Source: JBFWWP01 sp050246115 (GTDB lineage: Bacteria > Planctomycetota > UBA8108 > UBA1146 > JAJFFE01). Taken from it: a stretch of 64,000 bases of DNA. Below, in pieces: positions 37,101 through 44,710 of the stretch (the stretch's first letter is position 1; the number at the start of each line of letters is the position of its first letter). Location: assembly GCA_050246115.1 (NCBI GenBank), contig JBFWWP010000005.1, positions 124,001 through 188,000 of the forward strand, given 5' to 3'. The notes beneath the pieces were generated by a model. That model saw only the letters and a list, made by a program, of their open reading frames with translations, was not told the DNA's origin and did not search any database. A program made the translations under genes and the position numbers.

Positions 37101-38303
37101 GCCGTCGGCTCCCACCTCGATCGCTGTCGTCTCGCTCCCTGTCGGCAAGCTCAGCACCGTGGGCGTCAGCGGTGCGCCCTGCGGATCGAGAATGCGCCCG
37201 GTCAACCACTGCGCGGGCGCGAGCGTGACGGTGAGCGACTCGCCGGTGTCTCGCGGTCCTTCGATCGTCTGCGACGAATGTTCGGGATGACTCACTTCGA
37301 CCTGCGCATAGGCTGCCGGCAAATCGGGAATCGCGAACCTCCCTTGGGCGTCCGTGGTGCCGTACCCAAGTGCCGCACACCCCAGGAAGAAGCGGTCCGG
37401 ATCGCGGTCGTCGGGAATCCCGGTCACCGCCAGCGACACCGCTTCGACGCCAACCCCCTCGGCGTCGACGACTCGTCCCGTGAGGGTCGCCCCCGGCTGT
37501 ACCTCGATCACGACGTGCGTCCCCCCAATCGGATCGACGAACACCGGGCGACTGAATGCCGGAGCATAGCCAGGGCAATGGGCCTCACAGGCCACGCAGT
37601 CGGCAGCGACCATCGCTCGGAATCGGCCATCGCGCCCTATGTCTACGCAATAGTGAGTTCCCGTGACCACGTAGCGATAGGGGGCGTCCCGAGCCGTCAC
37701 GGTTGCTGAGTAGTTGGTGAAGACCTGCACGGCGAGCAGGATCTCCACCGTTCCGCCGGGCACCGGACTACCGGCGCCATCACGAACCTCCCCCGTCAGG
37801 GGAAAGCCCGGCGAAAGTTCGATCCGCGGAGGTATCGAAGTCACGGAACGTTGCCATGGGACGAAATCGGGGTGGTGAACGCGCAGCCACCAGCCCCTAC
37901 CCTCATTGAGCGCGGTCGCCAGGTCGAAGCGACCATCGTCTCCGGTGACGGCACGCTCGACCTCGTGCAAGCGGGCGTTGCGCGGCGATCGCGACAGAGA
38001 GACCCACGCACCTTCGATCGGCTCCGCCGTCAGCGCGTCGACCACGGTACCCGCCGCGCCCGGGACTGCGGAAGCGGCGACTTCGACCGGTAGGTCGACC
38101 TGCGGCGGTGTTGGGCCTCGCGAGGCATCGCCGTCGCCAGGTTCCACACTCGTCGGCAGGGTCTCCGCAATGGGAGCGGTGCGTTCCTCGCGTTGCGCGG
38201 CCCGAGTCGCGAGAAAGAACAGAAGTGCGAACCCGACACCCGTGATGGTCAAACTGACGGCAACGCGAAACAGCCTCGCGCCAGACTTGGACGTTTGCCC
38301 CAT
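34179..38303 (-). CDS. Giant membrane-anchored protein of carboxypeptidase-regulatory-like domains
   Basis: 1374 residues from ATG 38303 (AAGGAG upstream). A signal-anchor (VAVSLTITGVGFALLFFLAT, about residues 13-32) is followed by an acidic/proline linker and roughly twelve consecutive Ig-like sandwiches. Each opens with a pattern like GTVVDALTAEPIEGAWVSLS, GRVVDAEGVGVEAVSLAVTG, GQVVDDQGWPIAGAIVAARA or GNVVDEQGAPVSGARVHLFR and ends with GRFRxxGLxPG. This is the CarboxypepD_reg fold. No catalytic domain is present. It shares its design with the protein at 17277-21692. Extracellular structural or adhesive role inferred. Confidence 0.83.
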   Translation of the reverse strand: MGQTSKSGARLFRVAVSLTITGVGFALLFFLATRAAQREERTAPIAETLPTSVEPGDGDASRGPTPPQVDLPVEVAASAVPGAAGTVVDALTAEPIEGAWVSLSRSPRNARLHEVERAVTGDDGRFDLATALNEGRGWWLRVHHPDFVPWQRSVTSIPPRIELSPGFPLTGEVRDGAGSPVPGGTVEILLAVQVFTNYSATVTARDAPYRYVVTGTHYCVDIGRDGRFRAMVAADCVACEAHCPGYAPAFSRPVFVDPIGGTHVVIEVQPGATLTGRVVDAEGVGVEAVSLAVTGIPDDRDPDRFFLGCAALGYGTTDAQGRFAIPDLPAAYAQVEVSHPEHSSQTIEGPRDTGESLTVTLAPAQWLTGRILDPQGAPLTPTVLSLPTGSETTAIEVGADGRFRSTAFDPTISQLSLCVPGYLPIDLSWEPGPGAHDTGEHTLAVGLTLLVEVTDSAERAVPSARVRATQRREASLGVVHAGDVGSTDDFGRVRLGGLARDTVRLNVSAVGFAGHSGECAVSEDDAPVRVQLRPACSLSGQVVTSTGAPAVLAEVLLTAANGQGEWRGGDVEFTTVTGGFGLQPRAGIPWTIDVRSREGSARVEVTALEPGEQRVLPPIQLRGVTSVAGQVVDDQGWPIAGAIVAARANSHGGVRSREMAVNTGPEGHFELGLVAGDYQLTARAEGYVDAIQELVVDAQPPSRLRVTLAQGRTYSGNVVDEQGAPVSGARVHLFRARVAGDRSVITDSRGAFRVTGLPETDLCGSVTASGFPPVDWGPVILADLPSTIVLRAGATLEIGVSVSSETPVHLAGTMIISWGRTRQTRRDLVVRNGLYRSVGLTPGTATISVTFPGYADLGSHTIELEPNRVTRLDLQLSPTPEEPLPIRVENPSGDPIANATVEIAGPLPRVDPRFRAAQGRTNAEGYYLCGVPIAKGTVIIARASGYGVRWVENPLSQLQDGELRIRLIPASVLIVRVLDDGMPIVGAHVALYAADAWTTSLGDVTDSTGVARINDLTPGVWSLNVRRGRQQLASTSVELRSEEERELRIEVEPEIAVVGRILENGQPVSGGECTLTGSTGDFTANVEATGTFEVMVRGVGEYRVRYRGTDFFAVHEPMQRHIPATGPLTVAFATTSVDLKFVDGGGDPVASASGWISGPTPAGFTTDAGGRATFARLAHGTYRVELNELPDGLCASRRQFVVPADGPVLVTLQEGMLLELDLTLPAGVSARAPSVFIAEAGELTWVPARADGRYSWPTAARDGLVLGVGIAPASFRVPEDPTAPIQLVLREGGHAVITIVGDTGTALANTPFEIEPLEGSALPEPLRTQRTGADGVKKAVLAPGSYRIAVTLGDQPVTRTVTIVAGETVAVTLP

Positions 38304-38553
38304 GAGGTCTCCTTCGCTTCGTTCGAAGCCATCACCGCGGGTGCAAGAAAACGCCCCGTCGGGATGTTTCTGCGATATTCTCCACGAAGATGAACCCGCG
38401 AACAAGCCTCGATGCTGGCGAGAGCACGGGCGGTGGAGTCCGCACGAGACCCGCGCAGGCTATCGTGTACCACGCCCATCGGGGGGGGTGTCGTTCGGCA
38501 TCGGTTCAAACCGAGAGGGCCGGGCCGGTAACCGTGCCACGCCCGAGCGCATC

Positions 38554-39443
38554 GGGGAATCTCCCCGCCCCGGAGTAATCCGCAGAATCGCCCCTCGACA
38601 GGGATGGGCGCGGGAGATGCGGACAGGCTGTCCGCGCTCCCAGGGCGTGCCTGGGCGTTGAATGGGCGGTGGGTCTGCGGATGCGTCACGCTGGTGAATG
38701 GGCGAAAGGTGGGGAGAGAAGAGGGAGACGGGACTGCGCGCTCGTGCGTTCAGAACGCTCGCCAGTAGAGCGGGTGGCGCCGAAGCTGGCTTGGCGCATC
38801 GCGGTGCGTGGGTGGCGTGGCGGCCGCGGTGCGGAGCTGGCGTGGCGGCCGCGGCGTGGCATACCACTTCAGTTGCGGGGGTATTCCGCCTGGGGCTGTG
38901 GCGTGGCGGCCGCGGTGCGGGGGTGCGGGGGGCTTGGCGCGTGGGCAATGACGGTCAGAGGATGCGCCGCGTCGGTGAGTGCGGCGTTGGGGAGCGATGG
39001 AGTCGTGGCTTCCACCTCGTGCGATCTTGTGCGATCCTCCGATCGCTGGCGAACGAACCCGCTGCGGGCATGGCTCGCGCACGCGACTTCGGCGCTGGCG
39101 CGGGCAACGACGACTGCGGTTCGGTACTCGTGCCGAGTCGCATCTCTCGACGGATGGGCGGTGGATCCTGTTGCAGCGGCACGACGGGGACTTCGCGGCG
39201 TCGCTCGAACCGGAACGTCGTGGTCCGGCGCGACCGTCGCGAGCTTGGCTCATGGCGTGGGTCCTGGTCGTTGCGCCGCCGGTCGTGATCTCCTGCCATA
39301 CGCTCCAGAACAACGACCTTCCCATGCATCTCGCGGTCGGCAACTGGATCCTCGACCACCGCGAAGTCCCCGATCGTGATCCGTTCTCGGCGAACGGTTC
39401 GAATCAAACGTGGGTCCCGCACGAGTGGCTGGCAGCGGTCGGG
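38554..39443. repeat. 890-bp direct repeat, copy 1
   Basis: Nearly identical to 41333-42222 at a constant offset of 2779 bp with no insertions or deletions. I noticed only two base differences, near 38586 and 38615. The first ~150 bp carry the two-hairpin element (GCGGACAGGCTGTCCGC at 38619-38635). The middle has three copies of TGGCGTGGCGGCCGCGG. The last ~190 bp are the 5' end of the GT-C-like gene. The left edge begins GGGGAATCTCCCCGCCCC and the right edge runs into a variant of the same motif. Confidence 0.92.
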
Positions 39444-39467
39444 GGAGACTTCCCCGCCCCAGAGTAA
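39252..39467 (+). pseudogene. Truncated 5' copy of the GT-C-like membrane protein gene
   Basis: The first 64 codons are identical to the intact gene at 42031 (start MAWVLVVAPPVVISCHTLQN, to HEWLAAVG). The frame then enters the boundary motif and stops after GDFPAPE. Only the first transmembrane segment and the conserved loop remain, so it cannot be functional in the original role. It was produced by duplication of the 890-bp segment. Confidence 0.85.
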
Positions 39468-39479
39468 CCCGACCCCGAT

Positions 39480-39609
39480 CGACAGCGCGACGAACACGCC
39501 CAGTTGAGTCCACCATGTTCGGGAGCAGCAACGGCACAGCTGGCACACCGAATGGCGAAGCGAGAAGCGCTACGGCGTCGGCGATGTCGATCAGGCCGTC
39601 GTCGTTGCA
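39480..39609 (-). pseudogene. Fragment of a dockerin-like tail
   Basis: On the minus strand, codons from 39609 read CNDDGLIDIADAVALLASPF, then GVPAVPLLLPNM. This matches the second Asp loop of the dockerin-like tails elsewhere in the window (CxDACDxNDDGxxxIADAVxLL). An in-frame stop lies four codons upstream, and no start or complete first loop is visible, so it is a decayed remnant. The remainder of 39468-39793 shows no gene. Confidence 0.55.
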
Positions 39610-39793
39610 ATGGCCGGTTCAGTGTCGTGCAGATTCACGCGGAGTCGTCTCTCGGTCGATGTCGGAGATGGTGGAGAAGAGAGACCGGCGCTCAAGTCAG
39701 CGTCGGTCTCCCCAGGAGCCGGTTCGGCGTCCGACGACGCACCACAGCAGGTCAGAACGCGCCGCCGTCGGAGGCGAGAGTTTCGGCTATCGG

Positions 39794-40924
39794 CTACCAC
39801 TCGTAGAAGAAGCACTCGAGGATCCAGCCGCAGATTTCGTAGCAATCGTCGAGGCAGTCGTCGAGTGCCTGCTGGGCGGCGTTAACGGCTGCTTGGTAGT
39901 TGTTGTTGATGATCTGCATGTTGGTTTGGTGCAAAGTGTTCTCATTCGCCACTCCCGTGTTGTAGTTCGAGTTGGCTGTGTTGATGGCTTGGTCGCGCGT
40001 GTTGCCTGCGTTGATCTGGCACGTCGCAAGGGCCACGGCGGTGCCACCGAGGAGGCCGAGGCCCGCACCGAGGGTCGCGAAGCCGGCAATCAAGCTGATC
40101 ACGGCGCCCGCGACGCCAATCTTCGCGCACGTCTTCATGCTCGAATCGTAGTTTGCGTTCGCGAGATCGATTGCGCCGTTCAGGTTGTTCGCCAGCATGT
40201 CCAGTTGCCCTTGGTGCCTTGCGTCTTCATTCGCCGTGGCAAGGTCCTTTGCGTTCTCGGCGTCCTGGAGGGCGTCGTCATACGCATCCATGCAATCGTC
40301 GGCGCAGGCGTCGGGATCTTCGTTGCAGAAGTCCGGATACAAGAAGCAGATGACCCCAATACCGTGGCTCCCCTCGCCACCTTCCTGCGTTATCGCGAGG
40401 GTGGTCGGAGTGTCGAGTAATGGAATGAAGACTGACTCGAAGGGAATGGTGGCGCTCTGCCGCGAGAAACACATGCCGCTCGTGGTGATCGCACCGTTTG
40501 CAGTGGAGGTCGTGGCCTCGACCACGTGCCAGGTTACGTTCTGATCCAGGGCTTCCTGCACCACCGCTGGCGCCAGATTCATGTCCGTATAGTCCAGTTC
40601 GACCGCGCTCGAAACGTCGAGGACAAAGGGGGCGCCAACCTCGTTGTTTCCGGAGTAGACGCCGGCGGCCAACACCGCCTGGTCAAGGCTCAGCTTCGCC
40701 GTGTTGACGTTGTAGCTACCCGCAAAAACCGTCGCGTAGAGGAGTGCCCAGGTGTCGAGGATGTCTTGTTGAGTAACAGGAATGGCTACGGGGCCGGGAT
40801 AGACGACTATGGGGCCCGGTGCAGGGGCTGGTCGCTGTACATGGCCGACCGCCATCAAGGGTGCTTGGAAGGCGACCACGAGGCTCATGAGGTAGGCCAG
40901 AAACTTCAGAGTCGTTCGTGACAT
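39794..40924 (-). CDS. Secreted Cys-rich protein of unknown family
   Basis: 376 residues. ATG 40924, with AAAGGA upstream, starts a signal peptide (LKFLAYLMSLVVAFQAPLMAVG). The mature protein has a Pro-rich start, a region of Ala/Thr/Val-rich strands, a Cys/Asp-rich patch (CFLYPDFCNEDPDACADDCM), then Asn/Ala/Asp-rich helices interrupted by a hydrophobic Gly-rich segment (VGAVISLIAGFATLGAGLGL) that could insert in a membrane. It ends with further Asn-rich helices and CLDDCYEICGWILECFFYEW. I do not recognise it. It is the only intact gene between the two 890-bp direct repeats, and its Asn-rich composition differs from its neighbours. Confidence 0.8.
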   Translation of the reverse strand: MSRTTLKFLAYLMSLVVAFQAPLMAVGHVQRPAPAPGPIVVYPGPVAIPVTQQDILDTWALLYATVFAGSYNVNTAKLSLDQAVLAAGVYSGNNEVGAPFVLDVSSAVELDYTDMNLAPAVVQEALDQNVTWHVVEATTSTANGAITTSGMCFSRQSATIPFESVFIPLLDTPTTLAITQEGGEGSHGIGVICFLYPDFCNEDPDACADDCMDAYDDALQDAENAKDLATANEDARHQGQLDMLANNLNGAIDLANANYDSSMKTCAKIGVAGAVISLIAGFATLGAGLGLLGGTAVALATCQINAGNTRDQAINTANSNYNTGVANENTLHQTNMQIINNNYQAAVNAAQQALDDCLDDCYEICGWILECFFYEW

Positions 40925-41167
40925 GGATGCTGAGTCCTTTCGCGAGGTACGAGACCCAAGTGGGTTGAGCGGGTGAAGTTTCGTGAGTCGTGATCCGTCG
41001 GCCGACGAGTTCTCGATCACGCACCGTTTGTGTCTGGCGGTGTCGCGGAGGTTTCGGATTCCCAACGGGTTTCGATTGCCGAGAGAGACGTGCCCGGGGC
41101 GTAGGCTGGCCGCTCGCCGTTGGCAAGAGTGCAAGTCCGCTCGGAGGGTGGGGGAATCTCCCCGCCC

Positions 41168-41332
41168 GGGGAATCTCCCCGCCCCGGAGTAATCCGCAGA
41201 GTCGCCCCTCGACAGGGATGGGCGCGGGCGATGCGGACAGGCTGTCCGCGCTCCCAGGGCGTGCCTGGGCGTTGAAGGGGCGGTGGGCCTGCGGATGCGT
41301 CGTGGTGGTGAATGGGCGGATGGTGAAGAGAA
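41168..41332. repeat. Partial copy of the two-hairpin repeat, tandem to copy 2
   Basis: 165 bp matching the first part of the 890-bp repeat, with a few base changes, placed directly upstream of copy 2. It contains the palindrome GCGGACAGGCTGTCCGC at 41233-41249 and the second hairpin CCCAGGGCGTGCCTGGG. A further GGGGAATCTCCCCGCCC boundary motif abuts its left side near 41152. Confidence 0.85.
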
Positions 41333-42222
41333 GGGGAATCTCCCCGCCCCGGAGTAATCCGCAGAGTCGCCCCTCGACAGGGATGGGCGCGGGCGATGCG
41401 GACAGGCTGTCCGCGCTCCCAGGGCGTGCCTGGGCGTTGAATGGGCGGTGGGTCTGCGGATGCGTCACGCTGGTGAATGGGCGAAAGGTGGGGAGAGAAG
41501 AGGGAGACGGGACTGCGCGCTCGTGCGTTCAGAACGCTCGCCAGTAGAGCGGGTGGCGCCGAAGCTGGCTTGGCGCATCGCGGTGCGTGGGTGGCGTGGC
41601 GGCCGCGGTGCGGAGCTGGCGTGGCGGCCGCGGCGTGGCATACCACTTCAGTTGCGGGGGTATTCCGCCTGGGGCTGTGGCGTGGCGGCCGCGGTGCGGG
41701 GGTGCGGGGGGCTTGGCGCGTGGGCAATGACGGTCAGAGGATGCGCCGCGTCGGTGAGTGCGGCGTTGGGGAGCGATGGAGTCGTGGCTTCCACCTCGTG
41801 CGATCTTGTGCGATCCTCCGATCGCTGGCGAACGAACCCGCTGCGGGCATGGCTCGCGCACGCGACTTCGGCGCTGGCGCGGGCAACGACGACTGCGGTT
41901 CGGTACTCGTGCCGAGTCGCATCTCTCGACGGATGGGCGGTGGATCCTGTTGCAGCGGCACGACGGGGACTTCGCGGCGTCGCTCGAACCGGAACGTCGT
42001 GGTCCGGCGCGACCGTCGCGAGCTTGGCTCATGGCGTGGGTCCTGGTCGTTGCGCCGCCGGTCGTGATCTCCTGCCATACGCTCCAGAACAACGACCTTC
42101 CCATGCATCTCGCGGTCGGCAACTGGATCCTCGACCACCGCGAAGTCCCCGATCGTGATCCGTTCTCGGCGAACGGTTCGAATCAAACGTGGGTCCCGCA
42201 CGAGTGGCTGGCAGCGGTCGGG
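41333..42222. repeat. 890-bp direct repeat, copy 2
   Basis: The second copy of the duplicated segment, running without a break into the intact GT-C-like gene. It supplies that gene's upstream region and first 64 codons. The palindrome is at 41398-41414. Confidence 0.92.
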
Positions 42223-43626
42223 TTCGCTAGCGTCGAACGAGCGTTCGGTGCTCCCGGGCTCTTGACCCTGACGATGCTCCTCGCTGGGATCCTCGCCGTG
42301 CTCCATCGAGGGGTCATGAAGCACCTCGGGGTCGGCCTCGAGGAGCACCTCTGGCTCTCGGTCCCGCTCTGGATCGTCGCCGGGCAACGCCTGATGCTCC
42401 GCCCGCACATGTTCTCGTTGATCCTCGTGTTCGCGGTGTGGTGGGTACTTTTCGTCGGTCGCAGCCGACCGCGAGTGCTGTGGTTCTTACCCCTGCTCCT
42501 CGCCTCGTGGGCCAACCTCCACGGGTCGTTCTACCTCGGGCTCGGTATCGTGGCCCTGGGCCTCGGCATGGCTCCTGGGCACCGGGCGTCGGCACGCCAG
42601 CGCTGGCTGATCCTCGCGGCGTGTGCCGCGGCCCTGCTCGTCACCCCGCACCCGATCGCGGGCGTCTTGTTCCCGCTGACCCTGACTTCGGATCCCGTGT
42701 TCATGCAAGAAATCGCCGAGTGGAGCCCGCCCTTCGGCTCGGCGCGCGGTTCGGAGTTGTTCCGCGAGACTCCGACCTTTGCCCTCTCGCTGCTTTGGAT
42801 CGCTGCGATCGCGTACGGTGTCGTCTGCGGTCGGCGGCTGCCTCTCCCCTACCGAATCGGCTGCGCGGCGGCCTTGGTGCTGTACATGAGGCACCAGCGC
42901 TACGCGGCGCTGTTCGTTCTCGCCACACTCCCCTTCGTCACGGCCTGCGTGGCTCGTCTCGCGACCCCCAACAGGCGCTGGATCGCGCGACTCACTGCGG
43001 CGGCCGGAACCCTGCTCTTCCTGTACCCGGGCTACCCGGCGACATGGAACCAGTTTCGCGGTCCGCCTACCGGTGGTGGCAGCGAACTCTGGGGGGCCAA
43101 TCTCCCGCTGTTCGAGACCGAACTCCTCGTTGCTGCGGGCTACCGCGGAACGGTCGTATGCGAGTACGAGTATGGCGGGGTTCTCGCGTGGAAGAGTCGC
43201 GGCACGCTGCGACCTACGATGGATTCTCGCAATACGGTCTATGGGGCGCAGCGCTTCCTCGAACACCAGACGGGCCTGGTGACCGGCGAGATCCCGTTGC
43301 TCGGGTCCGCGGTCGCGGCGGTGATTCGCAGTCCTTGGGTTACCGCCGATCGCGCACGTCTTCACGCTCGCCTGGAGGATGATCCACAGTGGCGGCTCGC
43401 GCTGTTCACACCCCTGACCTTCGTGTACGTCCGTGTCGGCCAAGGCGAGCTCGACGCGCGAGCGTATCGTTACCTCGCGCCGGGAACCGGTAGGATCCGA
43501 CAACCGCTCGACGGCGATCGGGATCGTCTGGCGCGGGAGCTGGAGGTGGCTGGCCAGATGGGATGGCACCCCAGCGAGGCGCAGTGGACGGTGCTCGCGA
43601 GCTGGGGCATCGAGCGACCCGAGTGA
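42031..43626 (+). CDS. Multi-pass membrane protein, GT-C glycosyltransferase-like
   Basis: 531 residues from ATG 42031 and about ten transmembrane helices. The first external loop, NNDLPMHLAVGNWILDHREV followed by DRDPFS and WVPHEWLAAV, has the Asp-and-His pattern (DxxxHLAxGxWIL...DPFS...HEWLA) seen in bacterial GT-C-like glycosyltransferases that use lipid-linked sugars; the assignment is by pattern. After the helices (ending near LLFLYPGYPATW) comes a ~180-residue soluble domain with FETELLVAAGYRGTVVCEYE and LTFVYVRVGQGELDARAYRY. The longer upstream frame reaching 41758 is rejected as non-protein-like. The sequence upstream is entirely repeat DNA, so its promoter lies within or before the duplicated element. 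Confidence 0.82.
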   Translation: MAWVLVVAPPVVISCHTLQNNDLPMHLAVGNWILDHREVPDRDPFSANGSNQTWVPHEWLAAVGFASVERAFGAPGLLTLTMLLAGILAVLHRGVMKHLGVGLEEHLWLSVPLWIVAGQRLMLRPHMFSLILVFAVWWVLFVGRSRPRVLWFLPLLLASWANLHGSFYLGLGIVALGLGMAPGHRASARQRWLILAACAAALLVTPHPIAGVLFPLTLTSDPVFMQEIAEWSPPFGSARGSELFRETPTFALSLLWIAAIAYGVVCGRRLPLPYRIGCAAALVLYMRHQRYAALFVLATLPFVTACVARLATPNRRWIARLTAAAGTLLFLYPGYPATWNQFRGPPTGGGSELWGANLPLFETELLVAAGYRGTVVCEYEYGGVLAWKSRGTLRPTMDSRNTVYGAQRFLEHQTGLVTGEIPLLGSAVAAVIRSPWVTADRARLHARLEDDPQWRLALFTPLTFVYVRVGQGELDARAYRYLAPGTGRIRQPLDGDRDRLARELEVAGQMGWHPSEAQWTVLASWGIERPE

Positions 43627-43746
43627 CGATCGGCGGCTCTCGGCGGGCAGACCGCCTTTGTCCGCGCGTGCCTTCGAGCGAGCTCACCTCGTCTGCGGGC
43701 AGTCGTGAGACGTGGTCTCACCCCGGGGGTCGGGAACTCCGCAGGT

Positions 43747-44136
43747 TCAAGGTCCGCGCCCCAAGCTGAGTTCGCCGGAGAGAATCAGGTCACGGATCAA
43801 GTCCAAGAGTTTGAAACCATCGGCGGGACACGTGTGCACCTTGATCCCTCCGCGGCTGCGGATTCGACGCCGCACCCCGGTCGACTCCCCACCGACGATG
43901 ACCAAGGGCACTTCGAGACCGTGATCCAGCTGAAAGTCGATGAGATCGAAGTCGTCCTCGAGGCACACCGCGGGATCGAGCACCACCAGGTCGATCCAGC
44001 GCTCGCGTAGGATCGTCTTCGCAACATCCAGCTGGAGAGCGAGTTCGATCTCGTGTCGTTCGATCTCGAACACGTTGCGCAGCGCGTACGCCGAGTCCTT
44101 CTCCTGACCGATGATCAGAATCCGGGCTTTTTGCAT
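43747..44136 (-). CDS. Degenerate receiver-domain protein
   Basis: 129 residues with the fold pattern of a CheY-like receiver: ILIIGQEKDSAYALRNVFEI, WIDLVVLDPAV (Asp54 in the phosphorylation position), VPLVIVGG and GIKVHTCPADGFKLLDLIRD. The acidic pair normally at the start of the domain is replaced by GQEKD, and the Lys-Pro motif is not clear. It may therefore act without canonical phosphorylation, or be a signal-binding relative. It lies 94 bp downstream of the RsbW-like gene on the same strand; the two may be partners. Confidence 0.78.
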   Translation of the reverse strand: MQKARILIIGQEKDSAYALRNVFEIERHEIELALQLDVAKTILRERWIDLVVLDPAVCLEDDFDLIDFQLDHGLEVPLVIVGGESTGVRRRIRSRGGIKVHTCPADGFKLLDLIRDLILSGELSLGRGP

Positions 44137-44230
44137 GATCTCGAGTCACCTGATTCCACCCCCTCGCCTTCTGCTCGTCGCCACCGCGTCGAGCTGCGAG
44201 CTAGAAACGCAGCCGCAGCGCTGCGAGTCG

Positions 44231-44710
44231 CTACTGATACAGCTCCATCCAAAGGGTCAGTTCGCGGCCGCCGCTGGAGAACACGACCCGTTTCGAATAG
44301 CGCTCCATGATGAAGACTCCACGACCGTGCTCCCGTAGTTCGTTGCCCGGAGCCGTGGGGTCCACCAGCAGTTCCCTTCGGAAGCCCGGGCCTTGGTCTT
44401 TGACCCGCAGCGCGAAGGACGTGGAGGCTTGGAAGAGGTCTACTCGGATGGTCTCGACCCCCTTGGGACAGCCGTGCGTCACCGCGTTGGTCAGCGCCTC
44501 ATCGATGACCAGCCGATAGCGAAAGCGCTCGCTCTGAGTAGTTCCGATTCCTTCTCCGAGAAGGCCGAGGATCTCATCGATCAGGTCGTTCTTGACATGC
44601 TCGTCGGCGGGCAAATCCCATTGCTTGACATGGGGCTCCGCCACCTCGGGGGTCTCGTCCTGGAAAACAACCCCCGAGCCCATCGTTGGATTGGACATCG
44701 GATCCTTCAT
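44231..44710 (-). CDS. RsbW-like anti-sigma regulatory ATPase
   Basis: 159 residues. The GHKL ATPase signatures of the RsbW/SpoIIAB family are complete: N-box RYRLVIDEALTNAVTHGCPK, the G1 region RVKDQGPGF and G2 EHGRGVFIMERYSKRV. Such proteins bind sigma factors or anti-anti-sigma proteins and phosphorylate the latter on serine. ATG 44710 (MKDPMSNP) is chosen; ATG 44698 is also possible. The N-terminal leader (about 30 residues) is acidic and not conserved. It neighbours the degenerate receiver gene and is divergent from the pilin gene. The partner sigma factor is not next to it. Confidence 0.9.
   Translation of the reverse strand: MKDPMSNPTMGSGVVFQDETPEVAEPHVKQWDLPADEHVKNDLIDEILGLLGEGIGTTQSERFRYRLVIDEALTNAVTHGCPKGVETIRVDLFQASTSFALRVKDQGPGFRRELLVDPTAPGNELREHGRGVFIMERYSKRVVFSSGGRELTLWMELYQ

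Noticed and set aside
38669..39379. Long open frames of 197-236 codons present in both 890-bp copies
   Set aside because: They are identical only because the DNA is duplicated; composition is Arg/Ala/Gly-rich and unlike protein, with no ribosome site.
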